NCBI GenBank assembly: GCA_036852015.1
Contig: JAANDG010000096.1
Span: 62,001-126,000, forward strand
Direction of reading: 5' to 3'
DNA: 64,000 nucleotides
From: Pelodera strongyloides
Lineage: Eukaryota; Nematoda; Chromadorea; Rhabditida; Rhabditidae
Below the pieces are notes generated by a model. The model worked only from the letters and a program-made list of their open reading frames with translations. It did no database searches and was not told the DNA's origin. The number at the start of each line of letters is the position of its first letter. The first letter of the stretch is position 1. Positions 45,645 to 56,962 of this stretch are shown here, piece by piece. Position numbers and translations under genes: made by a program.

Positions 45645-46464
45645 CTGTTATTGTACGTTGCTTTGCTTTGATGCGTGAACGGGCATAGATCTTTTTGGCT
45701 TATGGGCAAATTCAAATTTCCCGCCACTCCTCCAGCTTCATATACCTCTCCGCTGACTATCGCTATAGATGGTGCACAGGTGAGATTTCAATTTTTCTAT
45801 AATTTGCTATATTTGCATAAGTTATCCTTTTTTATTTTGCACCCAAAATCCGCATAAGTTAAAGGGAATATGTAGGCACTCAAAATGCGCAAAACAACTG
45901 CGAAACTGGAGTTTCCACACCAGACATGAATTGAAGTAGGCGACTGAATATGTAAATTCGAATATTCTGATTTGCATGCAAATATGTCGCTGTTCCATGC
46001 TATGTGCCGATGTATGCACACATACGCTAAATTTTTGCTCCATCAGAACTGCCGTGTAAGCCAGGGTGTCAGTAAAAGCGTTTAATATGGAAAAGGTGAA
46101 ATTTGAAAATCATTTTCTTTTAAATGGGAAACTTTTAACAATTTTTGTTGTTGTTTCCTTAATGAGGAACACACATTCTAATAATACAGCTTAACTTCAA
46201 AAAGGGCATACATATTCCCTTTAACGTAAAGCATCGAAGAATTGCGTTCGATCGACGGCCTCACATAAAAAACTATGCTGATGATATGTATTCATTTTCA
46301 TGTTGGGATCAAAAACTCCGGAATTACGATTAGAGAAGTAAACTAACCAAATTGAGTACTACTTCACAGTTTCCACGCAAACACGCATTGGACAAGACGT
46401 TTTAGAAAATTCCGAAATCGTAGAAATTGGAGCTTGGCAGTTGAATATACCGTAATTCATTCAG

Positions 46465-46550
46465 GGCGGCAGCGTCGCGGCGGCGCCCGTGCGTTTCCCA
46501 AACTCAATTCCAAAGAACAGAAGATCGGACTGCAAAGTACAGTATTCTGA
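46465..46550 (+). CDS. Possible alternative last exon of the neuropeptide gene
   Basis: After a CATTCATTCAG acceptor, a 27-residue reading frame contains RQRRGGARAFPKLNSKEQ and ends at TGA, followed by AATAAA at 46572. It joins in frame if the transcript leaves exon 9 at a weak donor at 45412 (CCCTG|GTCTGT), replacing GLL with a longer tail that holds a thirteenth GGARAF copy. It could also be a remnant of an exon duplication. Confidence 0.5.
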
Positions 46551-46571
46551 AATCACGATCGTTACTGGTTT

Positions 46572-46577
46572 AATAAA
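46572..46577 (+). terminator. Polyadenylation signal AATAAA after the alternative exon
   Basis: AATAAA 22 bases after the alternative stop codon. Confidence 0.4.
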
Positions 46578-46684
46578 CGATGCATATACGTTTAGTTATT
46601 TTTGCTGATGATGCTTTTACCACATGAAACGTGACGAACTCGAGAGAACTTCATCCGTTGAGTATTTATTATACCTTTTCTGCT

Positions 46685-46791
46685 GCTCTCTCTCTCCCTC
46701 TCTCTCTAACTTTCTCTCTCCCTCTATGTCTCTCTCCCTCCCTCTCTCTTTCCCTCTCTCTCTCTCTCCCTCCCTCTCTCTCTATCTATAC

Positions 46792-46822
<31 letters not shown>

Positions 46823-46870
46823 TCTCTCTAACTATACCTCTCTCTTTCCCTCTCTCTTTCTCTCTCTCCC
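46685..46870 (+). repeat. CT microsatellite
   Basis: About 185 bp of (CT)n with CCCTCC interruptions. Confidence 0.9.
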
Positions 46871-47135
46871 ACCTATTCCAGGAAGTAATTTACATGGGAA
46901 ATTCCCGCAAACTTGTCCACTTCGCGTCAGTATCGAACTAAATATTTTATCCGACGACCGAATAGAATGTTGTTTTCTCAGGGAACACCGGCCCGTCTCA
47001 GATAATGACCATCTAACTCCCCCGGGGAACGGGCGGATATTCCCAGAACAGTGATATCACTTTCTATCCCAGTTGTCAGGAGAAGAGAAGGAAATAAACA
47101 AGGGTTCCTGAGGAAACGAATCACCTATGCAGAAC

Positions 47136-47296
47136 TGTTAAGGCGATATAGCAGCCGGTTTTTGAAACGAATGCTGGACAACTACATGTATTCCATACAT
47201 TCCATAAGCAAAGTGTGGTCTATTCTATTCATGACCTCATTTGCATATAATACTCAGGGATGGGAATCCAGTAGTCCGCCTCTTATATCGCTTTAA
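47136..47296. repeat. GCGATATAG-ended inverted-repeat element
   Basis: TTAAGGCGATATAGCAGCCG at the left, CTTATATCGCTTTAA at the right. Confidence 0.7.
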
Positions 47297-47711
47297 ATCT
47301 TGAACCTTTTGATATATTTTGGAACACATCAGGAATTTCCTTGTGTCTTGCACGCAAGCCGCAAGGAAGTGTCGGCGACATATATTTGTTATTCTTACCT
47401 CCAAAAGTTCACCTAAAAACTAACTTCCATCCATTTTCTACATGTTACGCATCAGTAATTCACACGGAATCCTTGTTTTATACTTTACATAATTAATAAA
47501 GACGAGCGCAAAAAACTCGTTGTCAAGTCAAAGACCTAATATGCATATAATAATATCAGCAGACCAGAGATTAATTACAAGGAGGCACGCACTAATATTA
47601 ATAATTGCTGAATTAATTATTAATGACATTGAATACGTTATCATGGGGAATTATGATTACTGAATTATATATTGCCAGAAAAAAAGCGTGAGTTGCAGAA
47701 CACATTTTGTA

Positions 47712-47860
47712 AAGGTTCAGGCTCACGAAAAAGTACCAATCTTGAGGAAAAAAGGTCAGGCTCACGAAAAAGGGCCAATCTTGAGAGAAGGCTCACAAAA
47801 AAGGATCAGACTAAAGGTTCATCCTCGCAAAAAGGGAGGCTAAAGGTTCAGGCTCAAAAA
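47712..47860 (+). repeat. Degenerate direct repeat (AGGTTCAGGCTCACGAAAAA)
   Basis: Four to five uneven units. The 81-residue Lys/Ser-rich ORF over it has no splice or start context that supports a gene. Confidence 0.6.
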
Positions 47861-48373
47861 AATCAAAATGCTGATACTTTCTCAAGATGTGCTAGTGTAT
47901 ACCTGTATACAAAATGAAACCGCAACGCATGAAACGCAAAGCCATGCGGCACCAAACATCATATGATGCGCTTCACTTTCCGGGTGTTATACTGCTCTAA
48001 TTCCAAAATATGCAAATCAACCAAGAATCTGGACCAGTGACGTCACAACTTGTTAGCTTCTTTTCTCTATTCTTTCTATATGTTTTCCCAAAGAAAGTGC
48101 TCGTTACACAATCTAGATACCAATTCCCTAAAGGCCATCCAGGAAACACGTTGTCCCGACAATTTTCACGGTTGTTTTCTGCTAAAAGTGCTCAATTTCG
48201 GGAGTTTTCCCCCGCAAAACCACCCGGAGTATTCTGCAACACAAATTATCCTGGAAAGCTAAGATCGACATTTATTACGAGAATCTTATGGTCGATTCTC
48301 TCATAACGTGCCTAGGTTATAATTTTATGGTTTAACTAGAAACAAAAATCATGTCTGGAAATAGAAATGGAAA

Positions 48374-48549
48374 CCACCACCCGGAGAGGGAATCATGGGC
48401 GATCCCTCCTGGCCCTAGCCCGAAGACGTCGATCAATTTGTCATCTGGAACTCGTCGCCTACTGCTCAGGCTCAGGATCTCTGCGGAACATGTCATAAGC
48501 ACACTGAAATTGAAGTTTGAACTCCCTTGAATAAAGGTGCACGCACTTG
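48374..48549 (-). repeat. Six-copy dispersed repeat (SINE-like), copy 6
   Basis: Reverse orientation, near full length: CCACCACCCGGAGAGGGAAT...AAGGTGCACGCACTTG. Confidence 0.75.
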
Positions 48550-48706
48550 TGGCGCAAAAGATTTATTATTATTATAATTATAATTATGTCTTACACGATT
48601 GGTCAGAAAGTTATTACGTTACTCAAACAGACCCCCTAGTTATACTAAAGGGAAGAGCATCCTGGAATGCAAATTACGTCCACTAGACTCTACCTGACGT
48701 CACCAA

Positions 48707-48812
48707 TTGAAGCGAAATGCTAGCCTCGGCAATCGTACAAAATTAGCATAGGATACATAGGATTTGCTTATCATATGCAAATTTTCCAAAGGGGCTAGCA
48801 TTTCGCTTTAAG
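48707..48812. repeat. Foldback element ending TTAAAGCGAAATGCTAGCC, partial copy 2
   Basis: Most of one arm plus the outer end of the other survive compared with 18027-18197. Confidence 0.8.
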
Positions 48813-50039
48813 GGTCACTTAAAATCACCCCTTTGTTTATTTTTTACATGTGTAGTTCACCAAAAAACCACAATCAGTACAAAACGTTTCCAAATTAAGG
48901 ATCCCAGAGTTTCCTCTCCTCCTTATTCAAAAAAACTCGTAGATCTCCTCAGGATGGTTTCGCTGCGAATGCGAATGTAAAATGTTTCAAAACTAAGCGC
49001 TCCCTTGGGAGCAATGCGAAATTCTTGCATATGGAGACAGATGGGAAATAGCCAAATAAACTAGTTTTTAATAAAAAATGGGACCGGAATTTTCAAGTTT
49101 TGAGAGTATTCACGGTCCTTCTTCCATATTATGAGCATTATTCACGGTTCCAGTATTATGAGCCTAATATTCCTAATAATAATAGCCTGCAAATGATACT
49201 CGGTCGATGTTCAACATGAAGCATGGTGGTAAGGGCAAGGACGAGGATTCTATAAATAAAAATGAAACGTGTAAATATATTCCCCGCGCAGTGATATGAC
49301 GTCATATTAGAAGGTCATGCAGACGTCCAGCATATACACAGGATAATTAAACCTAATTACCCTAATTGTAAGAAGTGAAAATTAAGTTTGTAGGGAGACA
49401 AGGAAGCTACTACATGCATAATGTGCATCGTACTGAATAACCGGATAAATTGATAAATTGATGTCATTCAAACTCTTCTGTATATAGAACAAATCTTTTC
49501 TTGGTGTTTACATGCATAATATTCAACTTCCTGCTAATGGTACAAGTACTGCAGCTTTCCATCACTTTTTAAACAAACTTCCGCCTCCGGTGCCGGTTCC
49601 GGTTCCCGTTCCGCCCATGTACAGCGTTTATCTGACGGCGTTTTCCATGCGCCTCGCTTTCATACCGACGCCACAATTACGCGAGAACAGCGCGGTGATA
49701 TTGCACTTAAGTGAATATGCAGCGCACCGATTGTTCAGCGAGAACACTGCGATACTCTCGTTTAGCACATGTTCTTGACATCATCTTGATAAGGCAGCGA
49801 TCGTTGATCTCAATTTTAAAAGCTCCTACAAAATTGGTGCCCTTCCAATTTAAAATAACAATGTCCAGTATAACGGATTGCACCCAGGGGATGTGAAGGC
49901 AATTTGTAAATAGCAATCATATTCCATATTTGGAGCCATGTGTGGAAATGACTACGAAATAGGGGTCAAGTTTTCCCTTGATAAATGATACGTCCTTCGT
50001 TCTCGAAAGACTTACCCACAACTCTGCGCCATCGCCACG

Positions 50040-50230
50040 CACAAAATAAGGGGCCGCCGCTGGTGTGCGGCGCACCCCACTAGGGTGCGCGGTTGGTGCG
50101 CTATAGGTAATCTATTTCACTTGTCGCACCTGCGGCGCCACGGGTGCGCCCTATGGTGTTGGGCACCCCTGGCGCGCACCCTAGACCTAGAGGTGGTGCG
50201 CCGCGCCTCTGTGGCGCATCCTGCTTTTGT
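50040..50230. repeat. GTGCGC/GCGCAC-rich element, copy 1
   Basis: Repeated GGTGCGCCG and GCGCACC words in inverted arrangement. Related blocks are at 52985-53220 and 55930-56165. Confidence 0.65.
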
Positions 50231-50769
50231 GTGCGGAGTTTCACGTTGTGCGTATGTATAAACTAGGTTTGCAGGTAAAGTACAGTCGAGGTCTCTGGGT
50301 GAATTACGGGAGGGGATCGAACCTAACTAACCTTCAAGCTCAATTTTTCGATTTGTTATAACAGAATACAATTTGGCGCATTGTTTATATGTGGATACTT
50401 GCACCTCTCACGTCTTCGAAGACCATAGATGGCTCTAGACGAAAACACTATCACCCTCAGTGAGTGGGGATGTAGTCTAAAATGTTTATGTCTAGAAAGG
50501 CGTCCGAGTTTCCCAAACCAAACTTGACATTTGACATCTGAAAGAAAGCATCAAAAACCAAACCATCATGTTCTGTCTGACATCGCATCTTTCGCAGATG
50601 ATCTAATTAATTGACTATGTATGACAAACCCAAGGGCAAGTTCACAATAAAACAGGAAACATTTATTAATAAACAATGCATTTAACAGCAATAAAAAATA
50701 CATAATAAAAATCAAAAGAAAGGCCGACATAATGACTGTCACTAGTGCTTCCTACACGATGAAGTGTTC

Positions 50770-50947
50770 TAAAGCGAAATACCGGCCGGTTTTTGAAACG
50801 TATGTGGACAACTGAATTCTTACGTATTTATGCTAATTTGCACGAATTTAGCTCGATTTTTTATTCAATTTATGTTCATTTGCATAAGCAGCATAATAAT
50901 GCTGATGTACTCGATGCGTTCCAAAACCGGCTGACATTTCGCTTTAA
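50770..50947. repeat. CGGCCGG-ended inverted-repeat element, copy 10
   Basis: TAAAGCGAAATACCGGCCGG...CCGGCTGACATTTCGCTTTA. Confidence 0.85.
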
Positions 50948-51257
50948 CAGTAACATTTCTAATTTCGCCTTCTTTACAAAGGAACACGTAAAAAAAGTAA
51001 AAAAAAAAATGAATACGATAAGGAGGCGACGGGCTAAATACAGCAGCAAATAAAGTATCAAAGTGTGAGTGAAAAACAATGAAGATATATACATTAATAC
51101 GTAAGCATGGTAGAAGTACGAAACGAAAAACGTTCATACCCGTACGTAAAGCTTACCCATCACCCACGGGTAGTGAAGAAGTTGAATTGTGTACAAATAA
51201 ATCCGATAAGATATACATCAGTGCCTTTGATTGAGGCCTCAATGACAAATCGAGGAG

Positions 51258-51540
51258 TTATGGGGTTTCCAAGTATGGCCGATTTTCCTTCCAAGTATCG
51301 AGTAATTTACCGTATCTTGGCACTACACGAGAATATCTACAGGCGTTTTTTACGATCGATCGCCACGGGACCAATTGTTCAACTAAAAAATAGCAAATTT
51401 GATGGCGGATTTTCTATAATGCGGATGTGTCACAAAATTACGCAAAATTACGGTAGATTGGCACACTATTTTGCAATTGATACTTGGAAGGAAAATGCAC
51501 GGTTTTGGCTGAACTTGGAAACCTTGAGGAATATCCACTG
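51258..51540. repeat. Inverted-repeat element, 283 bp
   Basis: Ends TGGGGTTTCCAAGTATGGCC and the inverse around CCAAGTTCAGCCAAAACCG; GTATCGAGTAATTTACCGTA-like blocks in each arm. Part of the same end sequence occurs at 12460-12545. Confidence 0.7.
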
Positions 51541-51590
51541 CTACGCTTTCGAGTTAGATCGAGTGGTATGGGGAATATTAAAAAAAGTAT

Positions 51591-51774
51591 TATAGCGTAA
51601 TACCGGCCGGTTTTTGAAACGCATCGGGCACTCCAGCATTCTTACTCGGCCTATGCAAATGAACATAGATTATAATTAAAAAAAATCGAGTTAAATTCGA
51701 GTAAATTAGCATAAATACGTAAGAATTCAGTTGTCCACGATGCGTTTCAAAATCCGGCCGGAATTTCGCTTTAA
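51591..51774. repeat. CGGCCGG-ended inverted-repeat element, copy 11
   Basis: GTAATACCGGCCGGTTTTTG...CCGGCCGGAATTTCGCTTTA. Confidence 0.9.
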
Positions 51775-51898
51775 TCTCTAATGGTGATGTTGAGTCTATG
51801 CCTTCTACCACTATCTCTACGGTTTACCGCTTACATATCTTCGACTTCGACTTTCACGGAAGCAATCCCGTGGGGTGATTGCACACTTTTCTAAAAAA

Positions 51899-51904
51899 TT
51901 TATT
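51899..51904 (-). terminator. Polyadenylation signal AATAAA
   Basis: Minus-strand AATAAA about 115 bases after the stop of the HMG-box gene. Confidence 0.45.
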
Positions 51905-52018
51905 ATAAAAAAGTTTTCAGTAAAACAGCCACATGCGTTCGTTTAAGATTTTCCTATATTTACACACCGCGCGAAGCTTACCTCTTCCAGTAAAAAAATC
52001 AATAAATTAATGAGTTGG

Positions 52019-55000
52019 TTATATGTTTTTTACTACACCGTGTATTTCAGGCACGGGACCCGCGCGGAGTTCAGAACTCTTGCGAAGGCGGGTCTAACCC
52101 TAACCTTTATACGTTTTTTACTTGTAACATATCCACAATAAACCAATAGTAACAGTTTACCCCTTCCGGCTCCGTCTCAAAAAGTTTTGTCTGCAAGTTC
52201 ACTTTGTATGTCTTCTGATCCAAGGTCTGCACAATGTTCGAACATTCTCGGCTTTCCACCACGCCTCTAACAGGAACTGCCTCCACTTTGATCGCGGTAT
52301 CGGCGCGGCGCGCTTTCATAATATTCTGAAATTTAATTTAATAAAATGGTTTATTGGAAGACAATAAATAAACAAACAAAAAAAGAGTATGCAGAGTAAT
52401 AGTAAGAGTAACACATTCTGGAAATGCTATTACAAAAACTACACAGGATTCCAAAACCCGGAAATCCGGAAACACGGCAGCTTATTTAGGAACGTGATCG
52501 GGCACATTCCGTTGGACTACAAAAACGGAGTCAAGACAATACCCGAGAATACCCAACCTGATACTCCTCCAATCGTTTTCTCTGCAGTTTCACTGTGTAC
52601 ATTTTCTGGTCGGCCGTTTTCCACAGCTCACCCAGTTTCTTCTGACGTTCGGCGAATGTACCGTCCACTTTTGCGTAGTTTTGCGCCACAAACAGCGAAT
52701 AAGCATTGCTAAATACATATTTTACATGTTATGTTACAGGACATAAACCTCGCCGGGAAGCCCGGAGCTGGCATCCAAAAAAAAACAGACTATTTACGGT
52801 ACACTTCTGGTTTCTGGTACCGTACATCTTTGTGTAATCGTGCGCGACGAACAATGACTACGCATTGCTAAAATGGTATACTGCTTTTCTAATAAGTATA
52901 TCCGTCTTAGGGTTGAACAGTGAATTGCTGGAGGGCAATGTCAAATTCAGAGAACTATCACCACTGCGCGAAAGATAGGAACACCACATGGGGCGGGGGG
53001 CAGGACACCCATCTTAGGGTGCGAGGGATCGTTAGGGCTACGCGAAAGGTGCTGCGCAGGAGCGGCGTACACATGGCGCTCTTGTGGCGAACCTGCCGCG
53101 CCACCTCCAAATAGAGCGCTACAGGTGCGCCACCTGGAGTTCAGACTCTTAGCCCCTTTGCGCACCCCTAGAGAAGGTGCGCCGCTCTGTTGAGGCGGGC
53201 TTCTTTTTTTTGCGGCGATAGCGCGGAGGTAAAAGGGTAGAAAGTAGAATAGCATACCGTCGCCTCAGAGATCTGATATGCATGTACAATTGGGTTTCGG
53301 GATCGGGTGAATCCTGAATTCAACATGAGTTAGAAAATCGATTATTATGTGTGGTAAAGAAAGTTCCTACTCAACGAGATCTTATATTTTCAATATTTTC
53401 TCAATTCTCACAAAACATCGCATATTATTTTATAAAGTTTAATATTTGTTTGTTTGTGTGTTTGTATGATGCAAGTTACGCATATGATTCAAAGTTGTAC
53501 AGTAGAGCACGTTATGTGCACATGGCACTCCAAGGGATGTTAACATAATACTCCACACCTCACGCATCCCTGGCCGTTTCCTCTTTTTCTTCGTTTCCAC
53601 CTTAGGTTCCGCTTTCAGTACTTCCTTCTCCTTCTAAACTATTACTTTAATAATAAAGCGTTCAAAATGTAAAAAATATACCCGTTGACCAGTTAGAGGA
53701 GAGGAGGACTAAGAATCGTAGGACGAATGAAGCAACGTTAAAAAGACGTACATAACAAGTTAGCTAACAAGTTAACACCACATAAGTAACTAGAGCACCT
53801 GAATGTGTCTCGCCTATGAGTGTTTCTCTCTCTCTCTCTCCCTCTCTCTTTCTACACGTACAGTAAATATAACAACACAACAAAAAAAAACGCCTTCTCC
53901 AGTTCAAATCCCACGCCACGACACCCCACGTGCATACGGTGGTCTGTAAATTCTGAAACATACAAAGTAAACACAATATAATTATAATAATGTCCATTCT
54001 CTGACCAATCATTTATCCGTTATATACATGGTTGCGATACTGCCACTGGTGAACTCTAATAGGGTCTCGCATGCAACAACCAAAAAACTAGCTTTGTACA
54101 CCTTTTCGGCAGCCCGGGCGCCCCCGTAGATGGGGATTCGACGCCCCGCTATGGCGAACCCTTTTCTTGCGCGGCGATGGGGCCGAGGCGCAGTTTCATT
54201 AATGTATGGGAGCATTATTTAAAACTACACCTACTTATGTTCATATCCCCAGAATACTTCGGGTTCTCGAATAGTGATTGAACTGCCCGCGCCATTGACT
54301 CACAACGACCAAAATGATGGACATCGTCTAAATAAGGCACATTAATTCGATGTGTAAAATGTCTAGTAACACCAAATCATTTAGCACATAAAGGGACGCT
54401 TACAATGTTTATGCGCACAAATAATATACTAAAAATAATACAAGTACTTAATAATGGAGGTTCCAAGAAATAGCAGAAGACTTGTTCAAACAAGAACCTG
54501 CACAACCAGTCGAATGAACGCATATTCCAATATCAATCATCCTTGCATAATATGCCCGCAACAACGAGTGATGAATGTCCAAAAGCGTTTCACTGTCATG
54601 TGTACCTGAAAATAGCAAATTATAACAGAACAGCAAGTTTGAGATGTCTCCTTGGGTTTTTCCACGGGATTCAAAGCCGTTTTCATTCAGTTTGAGCGCA
54701 GGAACAAATAGGCAATAAACGTACAGAAAACATCAGGCGTAGACCTCGCTCAAGTCATACGCTTTGAACACTGACTTTAACTACCTTTGAATAAAGTGGC
54801 AATACACACGTTTTTTTAAACTTATTTAACTTACATTGATAGAGTGGAATAAACGGCACGGTCGCGGGCCACCCCAAGGGCCGCTCATAGGTAAAGACTT
54901 CACAATTGGGCCACGAAATATGGGACATCAGGTCCATAATATCGGCCTTGAGAGCTTCTGCTGGCGCGTCTTCAAACTCTTCCATTTCAGGCACACAAAC

Positions 55001-56310
55001 GAACGGAAGATAGTTGGATTCCTGAAAACATTATAATGGATGGATAGGCACAAAATCCCATAGTGACCCAACATACAGTACACATATACAGTAGGCTCAT
55101 GTCATTTTGTCATAGGAAATGGGGGTACACTTGGTGACGAAACTCTGCTTTTCAGCGGCGGAGCACACCATTTGAAAGCCGTCATTTCATATCTGCTCAT
55201 GGTCTCTAAGTGGTTGCCATACATATGGTCGGTGACCGATCCTACGACGTATGTGACACATCTATCACATACCTTTTCAGTCACAAACGAGGTCTGGAAA
55301 TCCGCCAGGGTAGAGAACAATCCGGAAGACAGCGCACATCCAACCATAGACGGTGTTCCGAATCCACCAATGATTCTATCATCTTCCTTTTCATCGACAT
55401 GGACGAGCATCAGACGACGAGACCTACCATTACACCTGAAACAGATCCTCCATTATTATTGGGGAGAGCTCAAGCTTCTCCTGCGGGCGTGTGTCTGCCC
55501 CTTTATAAACTTGTGCGACATTTTATGTTCGTAATAAATGTTATGGTAAGTTATGTGCGTAAGCTGGGGATAAGCTCCCAGCACCCCCAGTGGGAGGTGC
55601 GGTACAGAGCGGGATGGCTGGATCACTCGAACAAGCTATACGTAGAGAAAAATTCTCCCAACACTGAACGGAACCCTGTGCTATACCAATGCCTCGAACT
55701 TAACGATTTTTTATTTAATCATAGGGCCTACTTTCTACGACTAGTATTTTATTGTTCTTTTTTCTGGTTTACTAATCTTAAAGCCCACAAAGTTTCAAAA
55801 AATTTAGTCAATAATTATTATTACCTATTGTACCGAGCGATCGACTCCAGAATATGGTGCAGATGATGATGCTCCTGGCTTCGCGTGTACTTGGCGTCTA
55901 AAAACAATAAACTATTTTTCCCTCATCATGGCTGCGCACGCCACCTGGACCAGGGGAGCGCCATAGGTGCGCCGAAAGAAGTTTAATTCCAGTTGTCACA
56001 TTTGTGGCCAGTTGGCATCGAGTTGGCGCATTCAGGTGCGGCGCTCATACGCCAAAAGGAAGGTTTTAAATCTCCTTGCTCACCCCACTGCGCACCAAAC
56101 GCGGTGTGCCGCCTTGCTGCGGCCGTCCATTTTAGCACGCGGCGATATCACGCTGAATAAAACCAACCTGGTGCGTTGCGTTGAGGAGGCATCACTGAGT
56201 CGCGAGTATATTGGATTGGGATAGTAGATTCGTAATACCGTACCACAGATGACCCGATCTTCACTGTAATTTTCATTGAAAAAATAATTACTGTAGGCAA
56301 GGAAACTCAT
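52019..56310 (-). CDS. HMG-box protein with unrecognised N-terminal half
   Basis: Ten minus-strand exons: 56310-56244, 55897-55825, 55435-55273, 55021-54835, 54605-54498, 53943-53882, 53633-53557, 52708-52558, 52325-52161 and 52093-52019; 375 residues, all phases consistent. The C-terminal part has a basic linker (KVETKKKRKRPGMREVN) and an HMG box: AYSLFVAQNYAKVDGTF, RQKKLGELWK, DQKMYTVKLQRKRLEEYQ. These are the aromatic-rich helix 1, helix 2 with the conserved LxxLW, and helix 3, so DNA binding or bending in the nucleus or mitochondrion is expected. The first 215 residues (MSFLAYSNYFFNENYSED onward) are not recognised; they are rich in His and Cys near the end (ICVHSTGCADHRMHVGC). The weak points are the poly-T donor after exon 6 and the GAGGT|GTGGAG donor of exon 7; the gene could be two. 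It lies 0.65 kb downstream of the BARD1 gene on the same strand. Confidence 0.75.
52985..53220. repeat. GTGCGC/GCGCAC-rich element, copy 2
   Basis: Inverted GGTGCGC words and AGGTGCGCCACCTGGAG; in an intron of the HMG-box gene. Confidence 0.65.
55930..56165. repeat. GTGCGC/GCGCAC-rich element, copy 3
   Basis: GCGCACGCCACCTGGACC...GGTGCGTTGCG, intronic in the HMG-box gene. Confidence 0.65.
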
Positions 56311-56375
56311 ACTAATGCCATTAAAGATGACGGTAAGTAGCCCGCCAGAAAATTCAAAAATGTACACTTACAACA

Positions 56376-56514
56376 ATAACTATCACCACATGTAAAAGAT
56401 ATGATATACATGCACAAATTAATGCTTGATGCTAGAAAAAAACAATAACAATAACTATCACCACATGTAAAAGATATGATATACATGCACAAATTAATGC
56501 TTGATGCTAGAAAT
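56376..56514. repeat. Tandem duplication, about 73-bp unit, two copies
   Basis: Two near-identical units starting AATAACTATCACCACATGTA and ending GCTTGATGCTAGAAA. On the minus strand each unit carries a TTTCTAG acceptor-like site just upstream of the HMG-box gene start. Confidence 0.9.
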
Positions 56515-56962
56515 CCAACAGCTGATGAAATTCAAAACTATTGAAAAAGTGTTTATTAATCGAAAGTTCATAAACTTCTGAACGCACATACAAACCCACA
56601 CAAATAGCACAACATGAGGTATGTATATAAAGTACAAAGTATAACGTACGAAAATTTGTACAAAAAAGGAAACAGTGCAAATTTCGTGAGTTCATTCAAA
56701 TATACAATGTACTTGTCATGAACTCGTTCAGCATAAATTGCAATAAAACTAGCCCATACCCTAGGAGCGGGTCATACACTACAAGTAAAATACCAACAAA
56801 CGCACATTTAGCTTATGGTGCTCCTCCATTACATAAATAGCTCAACACTAGTTCAGCTTCCCAATATAACCAATATCAACACAGAACAAGAATAAACGAG
56901 ATCAATTAGTACCAGTTACTCACAGTTACCGTACCACTTCTAGATCAAAGCAATCAATAAAA
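56515..56962. other. Spacer between BARD1 and HMG-box genes
   Basis: AT-rich DNA with no supported exon; should contain the 3' UTR of the BARD1-like gene. A minus-strand AATAAA lies at 56552-56557. Confidence 0.5.

Larger units (their letters stand above)
46871..51898. other. Intergenic region, repeats only
   Basis: No supported gene. Contains a GCGATATAG-ended element (47136-47296), a degenerate direct repeat (47712-47860), reverse SINE-like copy 6, a half copy of the GCTAGCC foldback, a GTGCGC-rich block (50040-50230), two CGGCCGG-ended elements and an inverted element (51258-51540) that creates the 162-residue ORF at 51107. Confidence 0.5.

Noticed and set aside
47672..47917. 81-residue Lys/Ser-rich ORF, first taken for a third lysine-rich paralogue
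   Set aside because: It is built from a degenerate direct repeat and lacks the YEMxGPP start, phase-1 exons and membrane anchor of the family.
51107..51595. 162-residue plus-strand ORF
   Set aside because: Reads through an inverted-repeat element whose ends lie at 51258 and 51540; no homology recognised and no splice or leader site.
55210..55866. 218-residue plus-strand ORF, the longest in the window
   Set aside because: It runs antisense across exons 2 and 3 of the minus-strand HMG-box gene, which have proper splice sites and phases; the plus frame has no such support.
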